In this document: positions 24,801 to 36,500 of the stretch, in pieces
Position numbering within the stretch: the first letter of the stretch is position 1
Layout: the number at the start of each line of letters is the position of its first letter
From: Limonium bicolor
Lineage: Eukaryota; Streptophyta; Magnoliopsida; Caryophyllales; Plumbaginaceae
Assembly: GCA_023374045.1 (NCBI GenBank)
Contig: CM041778.1
Location: 93,126,839-93,190,838, forward strand
Reading direction: 5' to 3'
DNA: 64,000 nt
Notes under the pieces: generated by a model
Told to the model about the DNA's origin: nothing
The model's input: only the letters and a program-made list of their open reading frames with translations
Databases searched by the model: none
Program-made: the position numbers and the translations under genes

Positions 24801-25871
24801 AAGTGCTACAACCCATATCAATACACAATACCATTTAGCATTCCATTTATACTAACCCTAGAATTTAATGTTTTAGGGTTTAGACAAGGGTATTACCTTC
24901 CAATGGATGAATGAAGTTCTTGACTAGCAAGAGAACAATATTCCTAGCCCAACAAGAGAGCCAAAATCGGCTGGAACAAAGAGGGCCAAGAGTTCAAAAC
25001 TGAAAATCCTTAAGATGCCAATGAGAGCTAGAAATGAAGGATTTTCGAAATTCTTTTTACCTCAAGATGATAAGGAGGTGAAGGTGCTTCTAATGGTGGC
25101 CTCAAATCTTCAAATGGTGAATACCCATAAAATCGAAAATGAAGCTTTTGGATTTTTGAAAGGAGGAAAGTGTTCTCCTTTGCAAGGGGATTCTAGTGGT
25201 GTAATTTTTATTGCATTTGGAGGTGGTTTGGTCACTCAAAAATGGAAGAGAAGAGGAGGGCTGCACTTACCTCTTCAAATCGCCATGGAGGAGCTCAAGG
25301 AAGAAGAAGAGAAAAAGAGAGAGAGGGGGCTACGTGAGAGAGTGGGGGGGGGAGTGAGGAGAGAGAGTCTTGTTTTTGCTTTTTGATTTAGTTAATAGGT
25401 TTGTCTTTTAGCAAATAAGAGAGAGTTATGTGAGTGTGAGAGAGGAGGAAAAATCGGTCCCCCTATACACTCCTCTACAGATTTTTAATTTTTTGTTTGC
25501 AAAGTGGACACACTAAGTTTGTTTATTTGCATTCTCACCCCGCAACTTCCCGGTTGTTACAGTTTTTACTAACCGGTACCCGTTTTCCGGAATTCTCTCG
25601 TTTAATTAATTTTATTGGTTCTAAAGCTTCACTAATATCTATTAGTGACTATTTAGTTGACCAAAATTGTTACGAGTCTATTTGTCCCGCTTAAAGTCGC
25701 GTTTTCCCGGTTTCCTCAAAAAACGCGCTTTAGGGTTCGTTTATGCTTTTAACCCATTTTTAAGGTCCGTTTTCTTCGGGATTTGTTCCCTCGTACTTAT
25801 TTAAGTGTAATTAAGCCTTTAAAAATATAATTAGCCTAATTAATCACTGTTTTTAATTACGGGGTATTTCA
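21843..25871 (-). mobile_element. Giant solo LTR (4.03 kb), probably Ty3/gypsy
   Basis: The unit starts TGTAACACCCC and ends GGGGTATTTCA on the plus strand, so both strands read TG...CA. It is flanked by a 5-bp duplication AACCG at 21838-21842 and 25872-25876. No gag-pol, primer-binding site or second LTR was found inside or beside it, as expected for a solo LTR left by recombination. The minus-strand opening and a CT-rich presumed leader near 25.3-25.4 kb resemble long-LTR chromoviruses (Tekay/Del type); this lineage call is tentative. A large LTR of a LARD-type element is an alternative. Confidence 0.7.
23530..23945. repeat. Tandem repeat with palindromic core inside the solo LTR
   Basis: About six diverged copies of a 65-75 bp unit. 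Each has CGACCGACCTTGCAAGTC, then CGGTC with CAAGGTCGG, then CCATTCCAG, followed by a more variable spacer. The core is an imperfect palindrome, so either strand can fold. Confidence 0.85.
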
Positions 25872-26199
25872 AACCGACATTAAGGTCGGTAACAAGACAC
25901 AAGCTACACTTAAACACCAACAAACCGGGTGAATTAACCAGACAACTAACTGCAAGAGGGACACCCACACCTCTGCAGTTAGTAGGTTGCCAATCATCCA
26001 TCATGGCAATTCTGGGTTGCACCTAGAGTCCTCTTTCCTTTGTCCTGGTGATCCTTTCTTTCTTTAGCCTCCAACACCGTGGTCTCATCCCCACGCCCAT
26101 TGAAAGATTTTCCTTTAGTCTTCCTCCTTGCCTCTGGCAGTCAAAGATCCTAGAGGTCTTCCCTTGAGACTTCCGCTAGGACATCATTGTACTTTCTTT

Positions 26200-26870
26200 T
26201 GTTTGATCCCATCAGGTGATCAGAGACTCCTTGACCAAAGCTCGTAGTTCCAACACATTAGGAAAGGACATACCATGCGAGACTAGATCCAAGCTATTCA
26301 GAGAGTTCCAAGGATTAGCAAGGCTAATGTGACTTGAAGCACACCTCTTTGCAAGGTAGTTCTCTAAGTGGAGCCACATTTTATAAGCCACTCCCCGTAC
26401 CGGTTCAACTGGCCCGTAAGGACAAACATAAGTTGTGTGAAGAAATAGGCCACATGTGAACCAGATATGCTGCATGTTATTGTAGGTGATAGGAAAAACA
26501 CATGATCGACCCTCAATGGTCATATGAAGCACACACTGAATTGGGAGGTTAATGTTTATAAAGACATGAAAATGTAAAAAGGTCAAACCAGAGACCATAC
26601 CCTTCAATTGCCCCATGAACTTCCCTATTTTTTGGTAGCATTTTGAACAAAGTCTAGAGTGTGTAGATGGCGAGGTACATCAAAGATACGTATCCAGAAG
26701 GGATCCAATCAAAAGCATGGTGACTAAGTGGCTTACCTAGGTCGAGGTTGGGAGAGCCAACAACCTTCCATTAATTGTCCATGGACCATTGGTATGAATG
26801 GCTTCTAGTGTTTCCAAGGAATAAAAATTGAAAAGAAAAAGATTCTAACTCACCTTAACAAAGCGAAATC
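26200..26870 (-). pseudogene. DUF4283/zinc-knuckle protein remnant (LINE ORF1 type)
   Basis: Translated minus-strand segments read GPWTINGRLLAL near 26.78 kb, then an FHVFININLPIQ strand, then a decayed zinc-knuckle (WFTCGLF) near 26.45 kb. This order matches DUF4283 plus CCHC proteins that commonly form ORF1 of plant L1 elements. Stops and frameshifts interrupt it and the knuckle has lost Cys/His residues. No reverse transcriptase was found adjacent. Confidence 0.6.
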
Positions 26871-27330
26871 CACCGTAGTCTGTCCACACATCTTAGAAGA
26901 AGTTGGGCGAGAGATGTGACAGATGTGACGCAGATCGGCATAACTGAGAATAGCAAAGCAATAAGACATCTTTCAGTGGCCATTTTGATTTTGTGGATCT
27001 CAATTGTGTCCATGTTTGAAGGTGTCAGGAATGGAAGTTGGAAGGTCTTGATTTTGAAAGGCAATGTCGGGATTGAGAGGAAAGAAAAGCTAGAGGAGAT
27101 AGGTGTACACATCTCCCGACATTCCAAGCTGCTATATACCACCCAAAGAAGCCAAAGAGTCATGTAATCATTAGTTTTACTGTTTTTCTCTCTATGACAT
27201 GCAAGTCACAGTAGCCTCAAAATAAACGAGGATGAAGAGGGCTCTCCCATTTTGATCGTCAAGAGTGATTTTCCGGTTTCTTATCCTACTAACATGTGGC
27301 TTGTGGCGGCCTTTGTAATAATAATTTCTA

Positions 27331-27572
27331 GAGAAAATTACTGACAACCCCCTTGAGGTTTGGAGTATTACAATTTACCACCCTGTATTTTTCATAATTA
27401 CTGACAACCCCCTTTAGGTTGTCGATTCCTTGACTCCCGACCCCATAATAGTAACTCCGTTAGCAAAACGTTAGTTGGTCGCTGACTTGTCATCTGAAGT
27501 TACCATGGTGTAAAATAATATGCTGATTTGGATTCCTAATAATACGTCTCTTCTTGTTTCCCCGATACTGAA
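27331..27572 (+). repeat. MULE left terminal inverted repeat
   Basis: This repeat is inverted relative to 31430-31671. It contains the shared blocks GACAACCCCCTT, TTGTCGATTCCTTGAC and GGATTCCTAATAATAC. Confidence 0.85.
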
Positions 27573-27767
27573 AACCCTAACGTTCATCCCACCCAAATTT
27601 CCCAAAATCGTAAAGTCGGTCCTGTTTTTCTCCCATTTTTTCCTCTCTGTACTACTGCGCACATTGAATCGATCAAGTTGGGTTGTTAGAGGTGCTTTTG
27701 TTGTATTGTTTCTGATCTAAATCCCACCCCACAAGCACTGTGAATCGATCAAGCACGTTGAACAGAT

Positions 27768-28686
27768 ATGAATCCCACCCGACAACAAGCTCAGTTCCTT
27801 GTTGATTCTCCCCAAATCTTAGAGGTTTGTGCTTTGCTGTTTCTCGATTCTTGATCGAATTAGGGTTGTAGTCTCGAATTTAATTAGGATGTAGTGTCGA
27901 TTTTTCCACTAGTAGTGTTGTAGTGTCGAATTACCACTGAGCTAGTTCTGTAGTCTCAATTTAATTTCTGTATGTTAGATGAATTTACTGTTGTGCAAGT
28001 TCTGTATGCAATATTACTCACTGTTGTGTGGAGCTTTTCTCTAAAATCAACAGATTTTTTGTAACAGCTGGGTTGCCATATTAAGGAATTTGTAGTGTAT
28101 TGCAATTCGTTAAAATCAATTCCTAATATTCTAAGGTTGTTATTAATCATTTTGTACTTACGGATTTGTCTGGGAATTGCTTATTTAAACAGTATCTGCT
28201 TCATTTGTGCCCCTTTTCTAATGGTTCTTCCGTCCAATCTGTAACATTTGACCATTTCATTATTTCTTCTGCGCTCTTGGGTTGCCAGTGACAGTTATTT
28301 GGAATGGATACTGGCAGTTTCATGCACAGGAGGGATAGTGGCTCCTCTTACTGTTGTGCAAGTTCTATATGCAATTACTCCTGTTTTGTACTTTTCTCTA
28401 AAATCAACAATTTCTTTTCTGTAACAGCTGGGTTGCCATAATAAGGATTCTGTTACTGATTTTTTTTATCTGTAACAACTGTTGGTGAGGAGGTGAACCA
28501 GGCTGATATCAACCATGAGTGCAAATCACTTGAGGGAATCAAAGAGTTAAAGGAGGCGCTGAATGGGGGATGAGGACCATTCTACTCAAAGAAGCTACCG
28601 ACTTGAGGAGTGAACTGTATGAGCTTGTGATTCTAGCCTATGTTGTCATAGGGGTTGTTGTTGTATTGTTCCTGAAGGAAACATAG
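27768..28686 (+). other. Possible captured gene pieces in the MULE (unrecognised)
   Basis: An ATG at 27768 opens 19 codons ending at a candidate donor (GAG/GTTTGT, 27824). A second open stretch at 28570-28686 encodes 38 residues ending in a hydrophobic segment (VVIGVVVVLFL) and a TAG. The splicing between them is not demonstrable and I recognise no family. It may be a captured gene fragment or noise. Confidence 0.2.
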
Positions 28687-28908
28687 ATCAGTGTATGTCT
28701 GTAATGGGATTGTAGCACTTTGCAGCAATGAAAACAATGTTTAACGGGGTAGTTCCTAATGACAACACGGTATGTTGTATTAATGAAAACCAGAATGTGG
28801 TTTGTAGTATGGTCTGTTCTGTTAAGTAAGAATGAAAGTGGTTTCAGTATGAGCAGTGCTCTTTTGTTAATCATTTAATGTTCAGTGTTTGAATTAAGCT
28901 GCATTTAT

Positions 28909-29250
28909 AATCAATATTTGCTGCTGTTTTTTTTTAGCAAAAACCAAGCTGCTCATATTATTGTAGTATGTTGTTATTATTTTAGTATGCTGTTATTACA
29001 GCCAGTAAAATATTGCTGATCTGGCGAAGGTACTGGAATGTGTCTGTCTGATGAGTCCCTTCTAATTACTAGTCCAGATAATCAATATTTGCTGCTGTTT
29101 TTTTTAGCAAAAACCAAGCTGCTCATATTTTATTTTGTTATTATTGTAGTATGCTAATGGCAACAGCCAGTAAAATCTTGCCAGATCTGCTGAAGGTACT
29201 AAAGGATAAAGAAAGAAAGTTTACTGAATTGTAATGTGAATGTCGACGTA
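28909..29250. repeat. Tandem duplication inside the MULE (period about 171 bp)
   Basis: Two diverged copies start at 28909 and 29080 with AATCAATATTTGCTGCTG and continue through AGCAAAAACCAAGCTGCTC. Confidence 0.8.
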
Positions 29251-30095
29251 CCATGAACAAGTTTTCCTCATGAAAATTTTGTTGAGCTGTAGTGGACTTT
29301 ATTTTATAGTTTTTCTAAAATAATTGGTGCGCTGTTGCTTACAGAAATATGGACAACCTGCAGTGATCAAGACTTTGTTTAATTCACACTGAAGCCTCAA
29401 GTGCTTATTCCTTGTGCTATACACATTCCTTTTGACAAGTTGAACCAGTTTTTCAATATGTGAGTTGGCAACAGCAAACACAGAAGAAAAATGGCTTTAC
29501 TATACTAGCTAATTTTATGTTAAGCATCATGTCAGATTAGACACTCAGCTAAACCACCTCCGCAAAACAAAACATCAACCTGTGGCAGAAAAATGCAACT
29601 GTCATAACTAGCTTACCAACTTAAAACTAGGCATATGAAACCTTCATCCCCCTCTTTGCTGAAGCAGTCTGAAACGGATGGCATTTGGTATGGAGAAACT
29701 AGGCATATGAAACCTTCAAAAGAGTTTACCCAGCAGTGACAGTGAATATTAATTTAACTCGGAGCCTTAAGTTTCTCCCACATGCAGAAAGAACTAAGAT
29801 GCGTCGCTCGTTCTGTTATTGTGTAGTATGCTGTTATTACAGACATAATTGGTGAGAGGCTCTTATGTTTCTGTAAAGTTCATAAACAGGTCAGCATTTA
29901 CATATATCACATTATCCAAACAACCTATTTACAGATTTGTAATAAATCAACAATCTACACAATAGTGTTATAAGCTGAAACACAATTCATATTTAGTCAA
30001 GTAGGAACCAACCAGTTCAATCAATTACACCAACCAAAGATTTTAATGCTGAAACATGTCATGCATTAGTTCAAAAGACATGACCCCCCACCCAG

Positions 30096-30318
30096 CCTCT
30101 CCAAAAAGGATTTACAGCTCATAGACTACTAACCTCTCAAAAAACCAGCAACCATATACAATTCACTCACCTCTCCAAAAAGGATTTACAGCTCATAGAC
30201 TACTAAGCTCTCAAAAAACAGCAATCGTATACAATTCACTTAACCTCTCCAAAAGGATTTACAGCTCATAGACTACTAAACTCTCAAAAACCAGCAACCA
30301 TATACAATTCATGATACT
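30096..30318. repeat. Three 74-bp tandem repeats 3' of the MULE gene
   Basis: Units start at 30096, 30170 and 30244 with CCTCTCCAAAA and share GGATTTACAGCTCATAGAC. They end at the stop codon side of the minus-strand gene, so they would lie in its 3' UTR. Confidence 0.85.
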
Positions 30319-31263
30319 TCAATGCTCAGTTTCTTGTTGATTCTCCCCATCAACTCTCAAACTCTTTTGTGATGAACTTGCAAGCGTGTCATCATTCTTT
30401 CCTCTTGTTCGAGCACGTTTAGCAGCATTTTTTCCTTGGTCAGTCTGCAATGGTGGAATGAACACAATAAGTATAATAAACATAAAGGTGCAATATACAT
30501 AATAGTTCTCAAAATTTATAAGTGAATGATTTCAGAAACATTAACAAGGGAGCACACCCTGTTTATCCGTTTTGTTTCTAGGGCAGTGAGTAAGTCAAGA
30601 CAAAGGAACTCGTCTGGATCAACATCAATAATGTCGTACTCGTACACCCCATAGTGGACCGTTAGCCAATGTATGTCATACTGCAGCGAAAAAGAAAGAC
30701 CATTAATTAGTGACAAAAAAAAGACAATATTTCAGCCCCATATGAGTAGACAATTCCAACTATAGATAATATCAGATCACATATATTTTAACCACACAAA
30801 CAATTATTTCAAATTTCACTAAATTGCAAGAGTTGGATTTCGATCGACTTTGCAATCTTAGTTCGATTTGGGAATATAAAACATAGAAACACATTCAACC
30901 ACTAATTTTCTCCAAATTAAATTATTCATCTTTCAGATTTATATTTGTCATCCTAAGTACTAACTAAAGAGAATAACTTTACCGTACTTGTACATAAATC
31001 AAAACTTTATCACCCATCGGAAATCAGACAAACATATGGGGAAACGATTGCTTCAAGCACGCAGGACTACACTCACAGTGGGTAGTGAGATTAGGGTTAA
31101 AGAAATTACAGTGCAGGTTATAGAAACCACGCAGGACTACACTGAATCACAAGTCTTCACATTATAGAAATTACAGTGCAGATTCGGAACGTACCTCCAT
31201 TGCTGATGTTGTGTCACGAACTGCGTGGATTTCACAGAAAATGAGCTCGACCTTCTCCAACAT
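30319..31263 (-). CDS. Predicted small three-exon gene carried by the MULE
   Basis: Three minus-strand exons, 31195-31263, 30558-30680 and 30319-30444, join in frame with phase-0 GT-AG introns to give 105 codons plus a stop (318 nt). Exon 1 starts MLEKVELIFCEI. Exon 2 contains LTVHYGVYEYD and DVDPDEF, which resemble the HYGG...DxDPD block at the N-terminus of plant MULE transposases. Exon 3 is hydrophilic with a basic cluster KRARTRGK, a possible nuclear localisation signal. There is no DDE catalytic domain or zinc finger. The ATG lies about 165 bp inside the right TIR, so the TIR could act as promoter. Likely a truncated transposase derivative; it could also be a chance assembly of exons. 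Function unknown. Confidence 0.45.
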
Positions 31264-31429
31264 TGGTAGTGAGATTAGGGTTATAGAAATTGATTTTTAC
31301 GTTTCACAATGGGGAGTACTTCGACCTTCTCCGACATGGTAGTGAGATTAGGGTTATAGAAATTGATTTTACGTTTTCACAATGGGGAGTATTTTTACGT
31401 TTTGAAAATGGTGAGTACGAGAGTGAAAC
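31264..31429 (-). repeat. Duplicated leader of the MULE gene (about 75-bp units)
   Basis: Two tandem copies carry, on the minus strand, ATAACCCTAATCTCACTACC followed by an ATG context and GGAGAAGGTCGA. The inner copy gives the start at 31263; the outer copy has its own ATG (ATGTCGGAG) but meets a stop soon after. Confidence 0.75.
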
Positions 31430-31671
31430 TTCAGTATTGGGGGGAAACAAGAGGAGAGGTATTATTAGGAATCCAAATCAGCATATTATTTTACACCGTG
31501 GCAACTTCAGATGACAAGTCAGCGACCAACTAACACTTTGCTAACGGATTTAATGTTATGGGGTTGGAAGTCAAGGAATCGACAACCTAAAGGGGTGTCA
31601 GTAATTATGAAAAACACAGGGTGGAAATTATAATACTTCAAAACCTCAAGGGGACTGTCAGTAATTTTCTC
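31430..31671 (-). repeat. MULE right terminal inverted repeat
   Basis: This is the partner of 27331-27572. The outer end reads AATTTTCTC and is followed by the 9-bp duplication at 31672-31680. Confidence 0.85.
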
Positions 31672-31680
31672 TAAATTCTA

Positions 31681-33249
31681 ATTATCGGTGATGATTGCAT
31701 GCATGAACCTTTACTATCCAACGACGACCTAGGACCTTCCAGCAGAGGGAGACGAGAGAGCAAAAACGCGAGAGGGAGAAAGGCGCATACCTACCTAGAG
31801 AGCATTATTGGCTCTCAGCGCAAAGTGATGTCACTTTTGCAAGCCGCACATCACTAAAATCGTCTGCCAAACTCTATCCCCAACCTCCATAAGGAAATAA
31901 AATGTGTCATCAAATATTCCGTTTCTTAGGGGGTGAACCTTACCTCCATACGACCTCATCAAAGAAAGGGCAACCAAGCCTTATCATAAAAAATATGCAT
32001 GACCACACCCAAGGTAAGGCTGCATGTCTCATGTGGACTTTCCATATAATACAATATTTCATGATATTTCAATTTATAAAATATATAAAACTTAAATCCT
32101 TAGGAGATTAATAAGGAATATAGTGAGATATACCTGCATCCTTGAAACCCGTCATAGTTAACGAATGGAACGTCACTACTAATTATTTTATGATCATTGA
32201 TGGCTAAAAATAATTCCCGTGTGCTCAATTCACATGGAGCATCACTAATAATGTCTATAGTAGCTGTATAATTAATTAACTATCAGGATGAATGGTCACT
32301 GTATAAGTAGCATGTTGGTCGAAATCCCACGTGTTATATTAGCCCGGAATGAGATCAGTTAATCTTAAAAGTATGCGGTCATTTTATTTTTTCTCGCTTT
32401 TACATAATGTAATATACTTCTCTTTCTCCTCATTATTTGCTGATCATCTTATTTAGATAAACTACTTTTTTTTTTGAAGCAAAGATAAACTACTTTTAAA
32501 TATACTAGTGACCAAATAAGTATTATTTTTCTTTTGAGTAGCAAAAAATGTAATGCATATTTTTTTTTTTGATTATTTGTAAAATACTTACGTCAGATTT
32601 TGAAGGAAAAATAACATGTACATTGAAAAGACCCTAGACTTTTAACCTAACGACTGTCACCGATCTTATAATTAATAGATTGTCGAGTATGTTTTGTGAA
32701 ATAATGTCATTGTTTTTGTGTGATCATGTGTTGACATGTGCGCCAAATAATTGACTGGTTCGAAGTTGTGACATTAAACTTATAGGACTGTTTATGCATA
32801 CATAAGGGAAGGGTATATACTTCTTTTTTAAAAAAAACGATAGGGGCGTATTACATTATTTACTAATCTATCCCGTGAATTTTGGATGAACTGGTACGCA
32901 ACGCAAGGCATTTCGGTCATTGAATCCTGGAACCTTTGCCTGCAAACGATTGACTGGCTGACTGCAACTACACGTGTTACATACATACTAGCATATTATT
33001 ATCTTTTATCAATTTCAAAAAAAAGAAAAAAAATTGTTGTACCAATTCATTGGCGCGGTTAAAGACTAGGACATTTTTTATCTATTTGAAATCAAAACCA
33101 TTCCAAATGTAAGTTACTGTCGGTTGTCTACTATCCTTTTTTTTTGCTAGTACTATCTATAATTAAAATTCGCTCAGATTTCCAATAGCGGAGCGTCGTG
33201 CTACATATGCATGTTGCCACAATACCATATGGCTACATCTCTTACACGC
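31681..33249. other. Intergenic, no gene seen
   Basis: AT-rich DNA with homopolymer T runs near 32470, 32560 and 33130. No coding evidence beyond short random frames. Confidence 0.6.
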
Positions 33250-33328
33250 GCTTGTTTTGTTTTTTTTTTTTAAGTTTTGTCTTTGTTTTTTATTTTTTTT
33301 TATCATAAAATCTTTAAATTATTGTAAC

Positions 33329-33555
33329 TGTAGAAATCGAAGAACTGAGAGTGCTGAAAGTAGTGCAGAAAGAGAGAAAATGAATGAGCAGAGAGAACGA
33401 AGAATAGAAGATGGGTTCCTCTTTGTTACTTTCAGTAGTTGACATAAGGAGATACTACACATATTTATACACAGAGATCACTAAGTACGTAAGGACAGCT
33501 TGGTAATAGTAACTTAGTTACAACTAATAACAGAGAATTAAACTATATTCTATCA
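33329..33555 (-). repeat. Copia-2 3' LTR
   Basis: 227 bp, 225 identical to 38031-38257. On its internal side lies the purine tract (minus-strand GAGGGAGGATGA region, 33556-33567). Confidence 0.95.
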
Positions 33556-33559
33556 TCCT

Positions 33560-36500
33560 CCCTCAAGCTGTGCTGGAGTATTACGAATGCCCAGCTTGGA
33601 TCTGTGAAAGACAAAGCTGTTACAAGGTAGACTCTTGGTCAGAATATCAGCTGGTTGTAGAGCAGATGGAACAAATTCAGTAACAAGTTGCGCTGCTGCA
33701 ACTTTCTCTCTGATAAAATGATAATCCAGCTCTATATGTTTAGTACGGGCATGTAAGACAGGATTGGCGGTAAGATATAGAGCACTGCGATTGTCACAAC
33801 AAAGAACAGGTGCACACTGGGGTCGTATACCCATTTCTTCTAACAGATAACAAATCCAGGTGACTTCTGATGTTGCTGCTGCCATTGCACGGTATTCAGC
33901 TTCTGTGCTAGATCTAGAAACAGTTGGTTGTTTCTTAGATGCCCATGAGATACAATTGGCTCCAAGAAAAATGCAGAAAACCAGTATGGATCGTTAGTAA
34001 CGGGCACCTGCCCAGTGCGCATCAGAGTAAGCAATCAAGTTTAAGGATGTCTGAGAATGAAGGAAGATTCCAAGACACTGAGTACCTGAGAGATACCTAA
34101 TGATTCGCTTAGCAGCTTGAAGATGAATCTCCCGCGGAGTTTGCATAAATTGACAGAGAAGGTTGACTGCAAAGGAGATGTCAGGTCTGGTTAGAGTTAC
34201 ATACTGTAAAGCACCCACAAGACTTCGATACTGTGTAGGTTCAACAAGAGGAGAATCATTATCATGAAAGTGTGTTTTCTGGTTTTAATGGTGTTCGAGC
34301 AAATTTTGCTTCCTCTAAATTCGCTTTCTGGATCAAATCACGGATGTACTTGGCCTGTGTCAAGTGTAAACCATCAGGTGTGAAAACTGCTTCAATTCCA
34401 AGAAGAATCGAAGTTTGCCCAGGTCCTTTAGAGCACATCCGTTGCTCAGCTGGGAAATAACCTCTTTTACCAAGGGCGAAGAACTCCCAGTTATTATAAA
34501 TGTCGTCTACATAGACTAACAAAATAACAATTCCCCGGGGAGAATGCCAAATAAAAAGAGTAGTATCTGCACGACTGCTTTTGAACCGATTTCAGTAAGA
34601 AGAGTGCAAAGTTTTTGAAACCAGGCTCGCGGTGATTGTTTCAGACCATACAACGATTTCTGTAGCAAGCACACCTGATCAGAAGAGGAATTATCATGGT
34701 AACCAGGGGGCTGTTCCATGAACACAACTTCCTTTAATTCACCGTGTAAGAATGCATTTTTGACATCCAATTGTCGAATTTCCCAGTGATGCGTAACAGC
34801 AACAGACAGAACAATACGGATAGTAGCACTCTTGACTACCGGACTGAATGTCTCACTAAAGTCAATACCCTCTAGTTGATGAAATCCCTTTGCAACAAGT
34901 CGAGCTTTGTACCTTTCAACTGTTCCATTTGGGTTTCTTTTTATTCGGAAAACCCACTTGCATCCGACAACATTCATACCTGGTTCCCGAGCTACAAGCT
35001 TCCAGGTGTGATTGTTCTGCAGAGCCTCCATTTCTTCATCCATTGCTCTTACCCACTTTGGGTCTTTAAGAGCTTGCTTAACAGTTTTTGGTTCAGTTTC
35101 CACACCAGCTTTGTTAAGAACGTAGTATTCTGATCTTTCCTTTTGAGCGTGTAATCATAGAGTAGTATTTGAGCATGATTTCTGATTTGTAACAGGATTC
35201 TGAGCAGGCTGCGAAGTAGGGTTCGGGTCAGGATGGCTCAGGCTGGAGTATAGGATTTGGGTTAGAATCTGGTGGAATGTGGAGATCAATGACAAGGTCA
35301 TGGATAGGAATAATAGTTGTGCAATATGTTTGTGTTTAGGAATGGTATTAGTAGGAGAGCGGTGCTGTTCAGAGAAGTAGTGCTGTTCAGGTGTTGGTGA
35401 CATTGTAGTGGGATTTGATGGAAGTGTTGGAGTTTCATTATTTGTGAGATGTGTAGGATTGGCAGAAGTGGGTTTAATAGTATAAGTTGATTCAGATCAC
35501 GAAAAGCTGGATGTAAGTTGGACTGTGAGCCTGATATCACAGGAGGTGCACTTCCTGTGCTGTCATCTTCATGTTTATCACTAGTAAACATCTGGAAAGA
35601 TGTTATAAACAAGTCCTGCTGTTCCTTAACAGACGTGACAGTGGGTTTAACCAGATAAGGAAAGACACATTCATCAAAAACAACATGCCTAGAGATATAG
35701 ATTTTTCGAGTGGCAACATGATAACATCTATACCCTTTATGTAAATACTATATCCAATAAACACACACGGAAGAGACCTAGGCTCCAATTTGTGCTTACT
35801 TTGATAACGCAGCATGGGATAGCAAGAACATCCGAAAGTCTTGATGCTGCTATAATCAGGATCTTGGCCAAACACTTTCGTGAAAGGAATCTCAAACTGT
35901 AGCGGAGCAGCTGGGAGCCGATTGATCAAGAATACCGCAGTCATGAAAGCCTCTGTCCAAAACGACAAGGGTATACCAGCTTGAAAGAGTAGAGTGAGCC
36001 CAGTTTCAACAATGTGACGATGCTTCCTCTCAGCCACTCCATTCTGCTCAGGAGTATGAGGACATGACAACTGCTGAACAATGCCACATTGCTGTAACAG
36101 ATTAACAAAACGATGACTCACAAATTCTCCACCACCGTCACATCTAAAGAATTTGATTTTCTTCTCAAGATGTAGTTCCACCATTTTTTTGAAACTGAAC
36201 AAATACATCAAAGAACTGAGACTTTTTCTTTATTGCATAAAACCAGGTAAAACGTGAGTAATCATCCACAAACACTACATAATATCTCATATTCTGATTT
36301 GATGCGACAGGAGCTGGCCCCCATAGATCGCAATGAATCTTTTCAAGAACAACAGATGCTCTAGTTTCAACTGATCTAAAAGGTAATTTGCAACTCTTGC
36401 TCATCTGACAGCTATTACAAATCAGAGGCGATTTATTCCAGGACTTCACATCAATTTTATTTTGAGACCAAAGAAGTTTCAACACCTGAGAGCTTGGGTG

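Larger units (their letters stand above)
27331..31671. mobile_element. Mutator-like element (MULE) with long TIRs
   Basis: Terminal inverted repeats of about 242 bp lie at 27331-27572 and 31430-31671. They begin GAGAAAATTACTGACA and are visibly about 85-90% identical. The flanking 9-bp duplications are TAATTTCTA (27322-27330) and TAAATTCTA (31672-31680), with one mismatch. Long TIRs plus 9-bp duplications are the Mutator hallmark. No full transposase is encoded in 4.3 kb. A small three-exon gene lies at the right end and several internal tandem duplications are present. Confidence 0.85.

Noticed and set aside
25015..25386. 123-codon open frame inside the solo LTR
   Set aside because: Low-complexity Glu/Lys/Arg tail from GA-rich LTR leader sequence on the other strand; no family recognised.
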